The notes beneath the pieces are model-generated. The model was not told the origin of the DNA. It made no database searches and saw only the letters and a program-made list of their open reading frames with translations. A stretch of DNA of 64,000 bases from positions 631,918-695,917 of the forward strand of contig NZ_LWLE01000012.1 of the NCBI RefSeq assembly GCF_001905125.1, written 5' to 3'. This document shows positions 43,902 through 52,605 of the stretch, piece by piece (position 1 is the stretch's first letter; each line of letters starts with the position of its first letter). The DNA is from Streptomyces sp. TSRI0281. GTDB taxonomy: Bacteria > Actinomycetota > Actinomycetes > Streptomycetales > Streptomycetaceae. A program made the position numbers and the translations under genes.

Positions 43902-44813
43902 ATGCGCCCGATCACCCCGCCCGCCCGAGCGGTCAGCACCACGACGGCGGACGACACCGAGTTCCGGACCCTGCTCGACCGGCTCTCCGACAAGGCCACC
44001 GCTGACTACTACAACCCCTTCACCACCTTCGACTGGCCGGCCGAGATCCCCACCGACGAACTCTGGATGTCCCCCGAACTGCTCTCCCTCCACGGCACCG
44101 AGCTGATGGACGAACTGAGCCCCGCCCAGCTCCAGGCCCTGAGCCGGTGGGAGAGCGTCAACTTCTACAGCCTCAACGTGCACGGCATCCGCGAACTGCT
44201 CATCGAGGTCACCCGGCGCGTCCACACACCCGGCTTCGCGCTCCCCTCCGAGTTCTTCCACCACTTCATCGGTGAGGAGAACGACCACATGTGGTTCTTC
44301 GCCACCTTCTGCCTCAAGTACGCCGGCAAGATCTACCCCGACAGGTCGGTCAAGCTGCCCGAGGCCCCACGCGACCCGGACATCGAGAACTTCCTGGTCT
44401 TCGCCCGGATCCTGGTCTTCGAGCAGATCGTGGACCACTACAACGTCCAGCTGGCAGCCGACCGCCGCCTGCACCCGACCGTCCGGCACATCAACCGGCT
44501 GCACCACCAGGACGAATCCCGCCACATAGCCTTCGGCTGCCGCCTGGTGCACCTGCTGTGGGAGCGGCTCCTCGACCGAGGCCTGGACGAGACGGCCCGG
44601 CACGAACTGCGCAGCTATCTCGGCCGCTACCTCACCACCAGCATCGAGTCCTTCTACAACCCGGCCGTCTACCGCGACACGGGACTCCCGGACGGCTTCG
44701 CACTGCGCCGACGGCTGCTCACCCACCCCGCCCGGCAGGCCGCCCACGCCAAGGTCCTGCACAAGACAACCGGCTTCCTCCACCGGATCGGGGTGTTCGA
44801 TGCCCGTCACTGA
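43902..44813 (+). CDS. AurF-like diiron N-oxygenase
   Basis: A 303-residue ferritin-like diiron protein. The iron-ligand pattern is complete: a Glu in RWESVNFYSLNVHGIRE, ExxH in FHHFIGEENDHMWFF, a Glu in ARILVFEQIVDHYN, and ExxH in LHHQDESRHIAFG. This matches the p-aminobenzoate N-oxygenase (AurF) and CmlI-type layout that turns amines into hydroxylamine, nitroso or nitro groups. ATG 43902 lies 8 bases after GGAAGGAG; 43884 is an alternative. It overlaps the following ligase by 14 bases. Next to an amino acid:carrier-protein ligase and an ACP, its likely substrate is a carrier-bound amino acid. Confidence 0.85.
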   Translation: MRPITPPARAVSTTTADDTEFRTLLDRLSDKATADYYNPFTTFDWPAEIPTDELWMSPELLSLHGTELMDELSPAQLQALSRWESVNFYSLNVHGIRELLIEVTRRVHTPGFALPSEFFHHFIGEENDHMWFFATFCLKYAGKIYPDRSVKLPEAPRDPDIENFLVFARILVFEQIVDHYNVQLAADRRLHPTVRHINRLHHQDESRHIAFGCRLVHLLWERLLDRGLDETARHELRSYLGRYLTTSIESFYNPAVYRDTGLPDGFALRRRLLTHPARQAAHAKVLHKTTGFLHRIGVFDARH

Positions 44814-45675
44814 CCCCGCGTCCACGGGGGAGACCGCGACCACCTGGTCGGTCCGGGACGGACTGGCCACCCTCGACGAACCCGCCGTCCTGCTGAAGGA
44901 CGCACTCGACGCGGTGTTCACCCGCTGGGGCACCGAGGCCGGAGCCCGGCGGCAGAGCTACCCGCCGCTGCTGCGGGCCGAGGAGCTGCGGTCCCTCGAC
45001 TACTTCCGCAACTTCCCGCACCTGGGCAACCCGGTCACCCGCATCCGCCGCGACCGGCTGGCCGCCCGCGCCGCGGCCCCGCCCGGAGACATCGCACTGC
45101 CCGCGGCCGACCTGGCCGAAGCCACCCACCTGCTGCCCTCCGCGGCCTGCTACGGCTGCTTCCTGCACCTCTCCGGCACCAGCGCCGACACCCCCGTCCT
45201 GATCACCACCGTCGCGCAGTGCTTCCGCAACGAGGACCACCACGACGGGCTGCGCCGCCTCTGGGGGTTCACCATGCGGGAGATCGTGTGCGTCGGCTCC
45301 GCCGAAGCCGTACGGGCCCACCTCGACCGGCACCGGGAGCGGATCGCCACCTTCGGCACGGCCCTCGGCCTCACTCTGGACCGGCAGCCCGCCACCGACC
45401 CGTTCTTCGAGAAGGACGGCTCCCGCACCGTCATACAGCTGCTCGCCCCGGTCAAGGACGAGTACCTGCACACCGACGGCACCGCCGTGGCCTCCACCAA
45501 CAACCACCGCAACTTCTTCGGCGAGCGCCGTGCCATCCGCCACGCGGGCCGCCCCGCCTTCACCGGCTGCGTCGCCTTCGGCCTGGAACGCTGGGTGCAC
45601 GCCCTGGGTGACCTCTTCGAAGGGGACCTGGCCGCCGCGCACCACGCGGTACGGCGGGCGGGGGAGCGCTCGTGA
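44800..45675 (+). CDS. Seryl-tRNA-synthetase-like amino acid:[carrier protein] ligase
   Basis: A 291-residue class II aminoacyl-tRNA synthetase catalytic core without a tRNA-binding arm. Motif 2 is CFRNEDHHDGLRRLWGFTMR and motif 3 is GCVAFGLERWVHALG. Cysteines in SAACYGCFLHL and TGCVAFG could form the zinc site seen in SerRS-like amino acid:carrier protein ligases. Such enzymes adenylate a small amino acid and load it on the phosphopantetheine arm of a stand-alone carrier protein instead of tRNA. A carrier protein gene lies two genes downstream, strongly supporting this reading. The amino acid is unknown; Gly, Ala or Ser analogues are precedent. Confidence 0.82.
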   Translation: MPVTDPASTGETATTWSVRDGLATLDEPAVLLKDALDAVFTRWGTEAGARRQSYPPLLRAEELRSLDYFRNFPHLGNPVTRIRRDRLAARAAAPPGDIALPAADLAEATHLLPSAACYGCFLHLSGTSADTPVLITTVAQCFRNEDHHDGLRRLWGFTMREIVCVGSAEAVRAHLDRHRERIATFGTALGLTLDRQPATDPFFEKDGSRTVIQLLAPVKDEYLHTDGTAVASTNNHRNFFGERRAIRHAGRPAFTGCVAFGLERWVHALGDLFEGDLAAAHHAVRRAGERS

Positions 45676-46724
45676 CCCGGCTGGCCGCCCGGCTCGGCCT
45701 CGGACTGCCGCTGCTGCAGGCCGGGATGGGCGCCGTCGCCGGGCCCGGACTGTGCGCCGCGGTGTCCCGGGCAGGAGCGGGCGGCACCCTCGCGCTGTAC
45801 AAGGAACCACCCGCGCGGGCCGTCCGGCTGGTCCGTGAGGTGGCGGCAGCCACCAGCCGCCCGTTCGGGGTGAACGTGATCCCCGAGGTCACCGGCCCGG
45901 CCGCCTGCCTGGACCAGCTCCGGGCCGTCCTGCCCGAACTGCCCCCGGGCGCCTTCGTCACGTCCTTCGGGCTGCCCGACGCCGACGCGGCCCGGGCCGT
46001 CCGGGCCGCCGGGCACCCGCTGGTGGTCCAGGTCGGCACCCTCGCGGACGCCGGCACCGCCCTCGGACGGGGTGCGGCCGTCCTGGTCCTCCAGGGCACC
46101 GAAGCCGGCGGCCATCTGCTCGGCTCGCTGCCCGTGGACCTCCTGCTGGCCGCCGTCCGTGCCCGCTACCCGCACACGGTACTGGCCGTCGCGGGCGGGA
46201 TCGCCACCGGAAGAGACCTCGCGGACGCCGTGGCCCGGGGCGCGGACGGGGCGATGGCCGGAACCCTGTTCGTCCCGGCCGCGGAATCCACCGCGCACCC
46301 GGAGTTCAAACGGCGGGTGGCCGAGGCCGTGGCCGACGACACCCTCATCACCTCCCTGTTCGACATCGGCTGGCCGCACCGCCCGCATCGCGTCCTGCGC
46401 AATCCCCTCACCACCACCGCGGGACGCGCCCCGGCCACCTTCATAGCCACCACTCGGGTGGACGGGCGGGAATACCCGGTACCGCGCTACAGCGCGGCGG
46501 CTCCGGGTGACGGCACCACCGGCCGCATCGAGGAGATGGCGATGTACTGCGGCCGGTCCTGCGACCGCGTCACCGCCCGGCACCCGGCCGCCGTCACCAT
46601 CGCCCGGATCGGCCGGGAGTACGAGAGCGCCCGCAGTCCCCGCGCAGCCGCCCCGGGCCCCGCGAACGGCGCCACCGCGCGCACGAGCGGCTCCCACACG
46701 CCGAACCGGATCCACGAGAGGTAA
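45672..46724 (+). CDS. Nitronate monooxygenase-like FMN enzyme
   Basis: A 350-residue TIM-barrel flavoprotein of the NMO/2-nitropropane dioxygenase family. Markers are GLPLLQAGMGAVAGPGLCAA, SFGLPDADAARAVRAAG, VLQGTEAGGHLLGS (the QGxEAGGH motif) and AGGIATGRDLADAVARGADG. GTG 45672 overlaps the ligase stop by 4 bases. NMOs oxidise alkyl nitronates; in a cluster with a diiron N-oxygenase this fits processing or detoxification of a nitro intermediate. The C-terminal 30 residues are low-complexity (Ser, Arg, Pro) and probably disordered. Confidence 0.88.
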   Translation: MTRLAARLGLGLPLLQAGMGAVAGPGLCAAVSRAGAGGTLALYKEPPARAVRLVREVAAATSRPFGVNVIPEVTGPAACLDQLRAVLPELPPGAFVTSFGLPDADAARAVRAAGHPLVVQVGTLADAGTALGRGAAVLVLQGTEAGGHLLGSLPVDLLLAAVRARYPHTVLAVAGGIATGRDLADAVARGADGAMAGTLFVPAAESTAHPEFKRRVAEAVADDTLITSLFDIGWPHRPHRVLRNPLTTTAGRAPATFIATTRVDGREYPVPRYSAAAPGDGTTGRIEEMAMYCGRSCDRVTARHPAAVTIARIGREYESARSPRAAAPGPANGATARTSGSHTPNRIHER

Positions 46725-46726
46725 CG

Positions 46727-46960
46727 ATGGACGACGTGATCAAGCCGGTCGTGGACTGGCTGCGCGAACGCAACCCCACCGTCGAGGAGATCCCGGAGGA
46801 CCTCGACCTGATCGAGAACCGGCTGATCGACTCGCTCAGCTTCATGGAGTTCATCCTGCTGGTGGAGGACCTGATCGGGCGGGAACTGCGGCTCGATCAG
46901 ATCGACGTGGACCAGTTCCGCACGCTTCGCTCCCTCACGCATCACTTCCTGAAGGGGTAG
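46727..46960 (+). CDS. Stand-alone acyl/peptidyl carrier protein
   Basis: A 77-residue four-helix carrier protein. The phosphopantetheine-attachment Ser is in ENRLIDSLSFMEFI (DSL motif, Ser about residue 37). The acidic helix II surface is typical (EFILLVEDLIGRELRLDQID). It follows the NMO stop by 2 bases and precedes the MOSC gene by 7. Given the ligase upstream, the expected cargo is an amino acid thioester for modification in trans by the diiron oxygenase. No NRPS or PKS module is present. Confidence 0.93.
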   Translation: MDDVIKPVVDWLRERNPTVEEIPEDLDLIENRLIDSLSFMEFILLVEDLIGRELRLDQIDVDQFRTLRSLTHHFLKG

Positions 46961-46967
46961 ACCGCCC

Positions 46968-47516
46968 ATGGCGCAGGACCCGCCGCCGCCCGGACCCGCC
47001 CGTGTCACCTCCCTGCACCTTGCCGCGCACCCCGGCGAGCCGGCCTTCCGCGTCGCGGAGGCCCGCGCGGTGGCGGGCCACGGCCTGGTGGGGGACCGCA
47101 ACTACTGGGCGGGCGAGGGCCCCCGGCCCCGACGCCGGGGAACCGGCCGGACGTCGGGGGTCTGCGACGTCACCCTCATCGAGGCCGAGGCCCTCGACGC
47201 CCTGGCCCGCGAACACGGCATCACGCTCACCCCCGCCGAATGCCGCCGCAACCTCGTCTGCCGCGATATCCGGCTCGACCCGCTGGTGGACCAGGAGTTC
47301 CGGATCGGCGCGGTGATCCTGCGCGGTCTCAAACTCAGCGAACCCTGCGTCCGCCTCGAACAACTGGTGCGCCCCGGCCTGATCCGCGGCCTGCTGCACC
47401 GCGGCGGGCTGCGGGCCGAGGTGATCCGCGGCGGGACGATCCGGGTGGGCGAACTGATCCTTCCGCTGCCGCACGACGCACGGCCGTTGCCCACCGTTCC
47501 CGCCCCCCTTCGCTGA
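46968..47516 (+). CDS. MOSC domain protein
   Basis: A 182-residue MOSC (molybdenum cofactor sulfurase C-terminal) domain protein. Landmarks are GHGLVGDRNYWAGEG, VTLIEAEALDALAREHGI, ECRRNLVCRDIRLD and the conserved LKLSEPCVRLEQL containing the putative cofactor- or sulfur-binding Cys. MOSC proteins with bound molybdenum cofactor can reduce N-hydroxylated compounds, which would complement the N-oxygenase, but that link is inference. It is the last gene of the tightly spaced set. Confidence 0.88.
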   Translation: MAQDPPPPGPARVTSLHLAAHPGEPAFRVAEARAVAGHGLVGDRNYWAGEGPRPRRRGTGRTSGVCDVTLIEAEALDALAREHGITLTPAECRRNLVCRDIRLDPLVDQEFRIGAVILRGLKLSEPCVRLEQLVRPGLIRGLLHRGGLRAEVIRGGTIRVGELILPLPHDARPLPTVPAPLR

Positions 47517-47726
47517 GGCCGCACGGATGGCCGCCCGAGCAGGCCCGGACACCGCCCGAACCGTCCGCACAGGGACGCCCGGTGAATCGTGGGGAGGCCC
47601 GCAAACCGGCGTATGTGTGGCCAGGAACAGACCGTAAGCACCCATGCCCGCGGATCCGGATGATTCGCCCGCGCGCCGAGCGCGGGGCGAACCGCCCCGC
47701 CGTGGCCCTGCAGACAGGAAGACAGC

Positions 47727-49097
47727 ATGGCGATCGAAGGCGCCGCCCCCGGGCGGAAGAGCGGCACAGCAACGCAATCCGGCCCGGACGCCCCCTCGGC
47801 CAAGGCCGTGGAACGCGCGGAAGGGGCCGCCAAGGAGCTCGCCGCGGCGGGCGCGTCCGTCTCCGTCCGCATACTGGAGTGGGGCTTCGCCCTCCGCCTC
47901 GACCAACGGGCCGCCGACCGCCTCGCGGACCTCGACAGCACCGGGCCCCTCGACGGCTTCCGCGGCCTGGTGTCGGAGGTGCTCGCCGGATCTCTGCCCG
48001 CGGATATCGCCGGAGCCGTCGGCGCGGCGCTGACCGGCCGCGCCGAACAGATCCGGTCGGCCGCCCGGGGCGCCGGGTGCGAGCTGCTTTCGCCGTGGTC
48101 CGCGCCGACCCTCCTCGCCCCCACGGCCCTTGACGCGCCGCCGCGCGAGACCGGCCTGTGGTTCAGCGTGTTCGCACCGGGCGCGGGCTGGGGAACCGAA
48201 GCGCAGTTCACGCCCCACTACGCCTCCGAAACCCCTGCCCTGGCCGTCTTCCGCGATGACCTGTACTGCGTCTACCAGGGCCGGGGCGACAATCCCGGCC
48301 TGCGGTGGACCGCGCACCGCGCGGACGGCAGCCGCTCCGAGGACCAGCCGTTCCCCGCCCACCACACCCTGGGCAGCCCGGCCCTGGCCGTGTTCCGGGA
48401 CCGGCTGTACTGCGCGCACCGCGGTGGCTCGGGCGACTGGGGCATCGCGCTGACCTCCTACGACAGCGGTACCTGGACGCCGGACCGGCCGGTCCCGCAC
48501 GCCGAGAGCGTCTACGGCCCGGCGCTGGCCGTCCACCGCGACGCCCTCCACCTCGCCTACGCCGACGCCGCCCAGCGGATCATGGTCACCACCAGCCGGG
48601 ACGGCCGCGACTGGACCACCCCCGAACCCGTCCCCGGCTGCGCCACCACGCGGTCCCCGGCGCTCGCCGAGTACGACGGCGCACTCCACCTGCTGCACGG
48701 CAACCCCAAGAACGGGGCCATCCACTGGAGCCGGCTGCGCGGCACCGCCTGGACCTCCGAGGGCGCGCTGCCGGGGCACCGTACGCGGAGCAACATCGGC
48801 CTCGCCGTCTTCGAGGGCAAGCTGATGTGCGTCCACCGCGACCCCGCGCGCCAGCAGCTGTGGTGGTCCGCCTTCGACGGCGCCGGGTGGAGCACCGACA
48901 CCGAGATGCCGGGGCACAGCAGCAAGTACGGTACGGCGCTGGCCGTGCACCGGGACCCGACCGGCACCCGCGACCAACTCCTGTGCGTCCACCGGGGCCA
49001 CGCCCAGCGCTTCGTCACCGTGGCGGGGGAGGTGCTGACCGACGAGGACCCGGCGGGGCTGCACGAACTCGACGATCCGGGCCCCGCCACCGACTGA
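47727..49097 (+). CDS. Beta-propeller-like protein with repeated ALAVFRDxLY motif
   Basis: A 456-residue protein without signal peptide. Residues 1-130 are Ala-rich and helical (KAVERAEGAAKELAAAGASV). From about 160 a repeat recurs every 45-50 residues: TPALAVFRDDLYCVYQGRGD, SPALAVFRDRLYCAHRGGSG, GPALAVHRDALHLAYADAAQ, SPALAEYDGALHLLHGNPKN, IGLAVFEGKLMCVHRDPARQ, TALAVHRDPTGTRDQLLCVH. Six or more such blades with Trp-Trp (LWWSAFDGAGWS) suggest a six- or seven-bladed propeller of lectin or BNR type. It begins 210 bases after the MOSC gene. Function is unknown; carbohydrate binding is a guess from fold. Confidence 0.75.
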   Translation: MAIEGAAPGRKSGTATQSGPDAPSAKAVERAEGAAKELAAAGASVSVRILEWGFALRLDQRAADRLADLDSTGPLDGFRGLVSEVLAGSLPADIAGAVGAALTGRAEQIRSAARGAGCELLSPWSAPTLLAPTALDAPPRETGLWFSVFAPGAGWGTEAQFTPHYASETPALAVFRDDLYCVYQGRGDNPGLRWTAHRADGSRSEDQPFPAHHTLGSPALAVFRDRLYCAHRGGSGDWGIALTSYDSGTWTPDRPVPHAESVYGPALAVHRDALHLAYADAAQRIMVTTSRDGRDWTTPEPVPGCATTRSPALAEYDGALHLLHGNPKNGAIHWSRLRGTAWTSEGALPGHRTRSNIGLAVFEGKLMCVHRDPARQQLWWSAFDGAGWSTDTEMPGHSSKYGTALAVHRDPTGTRDQLLCVHRGHAQRFVTVAGEVLTDEDPAGLHELDDPGPATD

Positions 49098-49248
49098 GAC
49101 CGGCCCCTCGCGGCGGCCGGGGCGCACGAGGCCGCGGAACACACCCCACAGGGGCAAACCGCACAACGTCCGGAACCGGGCCCGCCTCGACCCCGCCGCA
49201 GCCGCCCTGCCACGGCCGGCCCGTGCCCCCGGCGCCGCGCTCCAGCCC

Positions 49249-50196
49249 TCAGCCCTCCGCCGGTGGCCCGTGGAGCGTCTCGCGCAGGAGCGCCGCCTCA
49301 TGGTCCAGGTGGTGCAGCAGCGCCTGGAGGGCGGGGGTGCGCGTGCGGTGGGCCGCCTCGGTGGTGCCCACCGTGCGGCCCACCGAGGGCAGTTCGACCG
49401 GCAGGGCGGCGAGGTGCTCGTCGGCGCGCAGGACCAGCTCGGGCAGCAGCGCCACCATGTCCGTCTGCACGAGCAGCGCCCGCATGGTGAGGAACGACGT
49501 GCACTCGACCCGGTCCGAGGGCAGTGTGAGGCCCCGGTCCACGAAGAGGGCGCCGAGCTCCTGGCGCAGGGCGGTCTGTTCGACCGGGAGGATCCACGGG
49601 AAGCCGAGGGTGTCCGTGAGTGCCACGTCGGCTGTCTCCAGCAGAGGGTGGCCGGCGCGGACGGCGAGCCGGATGCGCTCCCGGTACAGCCGCCTCTGGC
49701 GCAGACCGTCCCCCTCCCTCGGCGCGGGCCCCACCCGGCCGACGACGACGTCCAGTTCGCCTGACAGCAGCGCGGGATGGAGGACGTCCGGGGTCCCTTC
49801 CCGTACGACGACCGTGAGGCCGGGCCGGTCCCGCTTGAGCTGGGCGACCGCCCGGGGAAGCAGCACATTGGTGCCGGCGAGGAGCGCGCCCACCGTCACC
49901 GTGCCCTCCCGGCCCTGCCGCAGCGCGGTGAGGCGTTCCTCCGCCCTCCGCATCTCGGCGAGCACGGCGCGGGCGTGCTCCGTCAGCGCTTCTCCGTAGA
50001 GCGTCGCCCGCATGCCGCGGGGCTCCCGGACGAAGAGCGGCAGATCGGCGATGCCCTCCAGCTCGCGCAGGGTCCGGGTCGCGGCGGGCTGGGTGAGGTG
50101 CAGGCTCTCGGCGGCCCGCACCACGCTGCCGTGGTCGACGATCGCGACAAGCAGCGTCAGGTGACGGAACTTCAGCCGGCCGTCCAGGAGGTCCAT
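49249..50196 (-). CDS. LysR-type transcriptional regulator of the kynurenine operon
   Basis: A 315-residue LysR regulator. The N-terminal helix-turn-helix is LKFRHLTLLVAIVDHGSVVR AAESLHLTQPAATRTLRELE, followed by a periplasmic-binding-like effector domain (GALLAGTNVLLPRAVAQLKR, FPWILPVEQTALRQEL). It belongs to the GbpR/Cbl-like branch common in aromatic catabolism. It is divergent from the kynurenine operon with a 169-base shared promoter containing a LysR-type dyad. Kynurenine, 3-hydroxyanthranilate or an aminomuconate intermediate is the probable inducer. Start ATG 50196 follows GGAGC. Confidence 0.9.
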   Translation of the reverse strand: MDLLDGRLKFRHLTLLVAIVDHGSVVRAAESLHLTQPAATRTLRELEGIADLPLFVREPRGMRATLYGEALTEHARAVLAEMRRAEERLTALRQGREGTVTVGALLAGTNVLLPRAVAQLKRDRPGLTVVVREGTPDVLHPALLSGELDVVVGRVGPAPREGDGLRQRRLYRERIRLAVRAGHPLLETADVALTDTLGFPWILPVEQTALRQELGALFVDRGLTLPSDRVECTSFLTMRALLVQTDMVALLPELVLRADEHLAALPVELPSVGRTVGTTEAAHRTRTPALQALLHHLDHEAALLRETLHGPPAEG

Positions 50197-50239
50197 CGCC
50201 GGGGCTCCTTCCGGGAGCGGGGTGGCGGGCCGAACTTCG

Positions 50240-50259
50240 CCATACCCGATTCGGTATGG
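50240..50259. promoter_or_regulatory. LysR-type operator dyad
   Basis: CCATACC at 50240-50246 and GGTATGG at 50253-50259 are perfectly complementary with 6 bases between (ATACC-N6-GGTAT). They lie 43 bases upstream of the LysR start on its strand and about 107 bases from the dehydrogenase start. A looser copy (GGCATTGGTTCGGCATAG) follows at 50274-50291. This fits a regulator-binding and activation-site pair. Confidence 0.55.
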
Positions 50260-50365
50260 GGATCACGCCTTTTGGCATTGGTTCGGCATAGCTCGGTGGG
50301 CGCATGCTACCCGCACACGCCGGGTCCAGATCCGAATCCCCGGCCTGGCAACGGAGGTCTGCAAG

Positions 50366-51793
50366 GTGCGCTCAGCTGTGCGGCATTACGTAGGGGGCGG
50401 GTTCGACGCGTCGGGCGTCCCGTTCCCGCTCATCGACCCGGCCCGCGGGCACACCGTCGGCGAAGCGCCCGCCGCCTCCCGGGAGTTGGTCGACCGCGCG
50501 GTGGACGCGGCGCGGGCGGCACTGCGCGGGCCGTGGGCCTCGTGGAGCCCGGCGGACCGTGCGCGGATGCTGCACCGGATCGCCGACGGCATCGAGGGGC
50601 GCTTCGAGGAGTTCGTCGCCGCCGAGTGCGCCGACACGGGAAAGCCCCGCGAGCTCGCCTCGACGGTCGACATCCCGCGTGCGATCGCCAACTTCCGCTC
50701 GTACGCCGACCTCCTGGCCGGGCGCGGTGAGCGGTCCTGGCACACGAGCACCCCGGACGGCCGTGGCGCGCTGAACTACACGGTGCACAAGCCGCTCGGC
50801 GTGGTCGCGGTGATCTCGCCGTGGAACCTGCCGCTGCTCCTGCTCACCTGGAAGGTCGCCCCCGCCCTCGCCACGGGCAACACGGTGGTCGCCAAGCCCT
50901 CCGAACTCACGCCGGGCACCGCCTGTCTGCTGGCGGAGGTGATGGCCGAGGCGGACGTACCGGCGGGGGTCTTCAACCTCGTCCACGGCCACGGTGCGGA
51001 CGCCGCCGGGCAGTGGCTCACCGAGCACCCGGGGGTGGACGCGATCGCCTTCACCGGGGAGTCGCGCACCGGCGGGACCATCATGCGGGCCGCCGCGGCG
51101 CGCCTGGCCCCCGTCTCGTTCGAGCTGGGCGGCAAGAACGCCGGTCTCGTCTTCGCCGACGCGGATCTGGAGAAGGCCGTGGAGGGCACCCTCCGCTCGT
51201 CCTTCACCCACAGCGGGCAGGTGTGCCTGTGCACCGAGCGGATGTACGTGGAGCGGCCGGTCTTCGACGCGTTCGCCGAGGCTCTGGCCACCGGTGCGCG
51301 GGCGCTGAGCGGGTACGGCCCGATGATCTCGGCGGCGCACCGCGACAAGGTGCTGGGATACCTCGGCAGGGCGGCGGCCGACGGCCAGGTGCTCGCGGGC
51401 GGCGGGGTGCCGTGCTTCTCCGACGACCGGGACGGCGGCTTCTGGGTGGAGCCGACCGTGCTGTCGGGGCTGCCGGAAGACCATCCGGCGGTACGGGAGG
51501 AGATCTTCGGTCCCGTCGTCCATCTGGCGCCGTTCGACACCGAGGAGGAGGCGCTGGCGCTCGCCAACAACGGTCCGTACGGGCTGGCCGCGACGGTGTG
51601 GACGGGTGACGTGAGCCGGGCGCACCGCGTCGCCCCCGCCCTCGACGTCGGGATCGCCTGGGTCAACACCTGGAACCTGCGCGACCTCCGTACTCCCTTC
51701 GGAGGGGTGAAGGCATCCGGGATAGGCCGCGAGGGCGGCGACCACTCCCTCGACTTCTTCTCCGAGCCGATGAATGTGTGCGTGAAGCTGTGA
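50366..51793 (+). CDS. 2-Aminomuconate 6-semialdehyde dehydrogenase
   Basis: A 475-residue NAD-dependent aldehyde dehydrogenase that oxidises 2-aminomuconic semialdehyde to 2-aminomuconate. Key elements are VISPWNLPLLLLTWKVAPAL, TVVAKPSELTPGTA, FELGGKNAGLVFADAD (general base Glu) and SFTHSGQVCLCTERMYVE (nucleophile Cys). GTG 50366 follows GGAGG. It is the first gene of an operon in which almost all neighbours overlap by 4 bases. Hydroxymuconic-semialdehyde dehydrogenases are close relatives; the pathway context favours the amino substrate. Confidence 0.9.
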   Translation: MRSAVRHYVGGGFDASGVPFPLIDPARGHTVGEAPAASRELVDRAVDAARAALRGPWASWSPADRARMLHRIADGIEGRFEEFVAAECADTGKPRELASTVDIPRAIANFRSYADLLAGRGERSWHTSTPDGRGALNYTVHKPLGVVAVISPWNLPLLLLTWKVAPALATGNTVVAKPSELTPGTACLLAEVMAEADVPAGVFNLVHGHGADAAGQWLTEHPGVDAIAFTGESRTGGTIMRAAAARLAPVSFELGGKNAGLVFADADLEKAVEGTLRSSFTHSGQVCLCTERMYVERPVFDAFAEALATGARALSGYGPMISAAHRDKVLGYLGRAAADGQVLAGGGVPCFSDDRDGGFWVEPTVLSGLPEDHPAVREEIFGPVVHLAPFDTEEEALALANNGPYGLAATVWTGDVSRAHRVAPALDVGIAWVNTWNLRDLRTPFGGVKASGIGREGGDHSLDFFSEPMNVCVKL

Positions 51794-52605
51794 CCACGGT
51801 GGACGAAGCGGTGGCGCGGGCCGCCGAACGACTCGACACGGCGCGCCGGACGGGTGTCCCGTGCGCCCCCGTCCGCGATCTCCTCCCCGACGGGGACCTC
51901 ACGGCCGCCTACGCCGTCCAGGCCGTCCTCAGCGACCGCCGCTTCGCCGAGGGGCGCCGCGTCACCGGCTGGAAGATCGGTCTGACCTCGGCGGCGGTGC
52001 AGGCCCAGCTCGGCGTCGGCACACCGGACTTCGGTCCGCTGATGGACGACACCGCTGTGCCGGACGGGGCCGAGATCCCCTGGGGCGCGGTGCTCCAGCC
52101 GCGGGCCGAGGCCGAGGTCGCCCTGGTCCTGGAACAGGACCTCACCCACGAGCGGCACACCGTGGCCGATGTGATCCGGGCGACCGCGTTCGCGCTGCCC
52201 GCCGTCGAGGTGGTGGGCAGCCGGATCCGCGACTGGGACATCTCGGCCGTCGACACCATCGCCGACAACGCCTCCAGCGGCGCGTACGTCCTGGGCACCC
52301 GCCCCGTACCGCTGCGGGAACTCGACCTGCGGACCGCCGGCATGGTGATGGAGCGCCGCGGTGAGCCCGTCTCCACCGGTGCGGGCGCGGCCTGTCTGGG
52401 CAATCCGCTGCACGCCGCCGTCTGGCTGGCGGACACGCTCGTGCGGCTCGGCCGCCCCCTGCGGGCCGGGGACACCGTGCTGACCGGCGCGCTGGGGCCC
52501 ATGACGAGCGTCGAGCCCGGCGACGTGCTCGAAGCGCGCATCGACGGACTCGGTTCGGTACGTGCGGCCTTCGGGCGCACCGCACAGGAGGGGAGCACCC
52601 GATGA
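51790..52605 (+). CDS. 2-Keto-4-pentenoate hydratase
   Basis: A 271-residue enzyme of the fumarylacetoacetase-related hydratase family, adding water to 2-oxopent-4-enoate to give 4-hydroxy-2-oxovalerate. Typical segments are VTGWKIGLTSAAVQAQLGVG, TPDFGPLMDD, RAEAEVALVLEQDL (metal-binding Glu pair), AVEVVGSRIRDWDISAVDTI and DNASSGAYVLG. The GTG start overlaps the dehydrogenase stop. The paralogue directly downstream has the decarboxylase pattern, so this one is assigned as the hydratase. Confidence 0.9.
   Translation: MTTVDEAVARAAERLDTARRTGVPCAPVRDLLPDGDLTAAYAVQAVLSDRRFAEGRRVTGWKIGLTSAAVQAQLGVGTPDFGPLMDDTAVPDGAEIPWGAVLQPRAEAEVALVLEQDLTHERHTVADVIRATAFALPAVEVVGSRIRDWDISAVDTIADNASSGAYVLGTRPVPLRELDLRTAGMVMERRGEPVSTGAGAACLGNPLHAAVWLADTLVRLGRPLRAGDTVLTGALGPMTSVEPGDVLEARIDGLGSVRAAFGRTAQEGSTR

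Noticed and set aside
46935..49868. 977-codon minus-strand frame opposite ACP, MOSC and the propeller-like gene
   Set aside because: Composition is that of an antisense shadow; the right part only overlaps the LysR gene in another frame.
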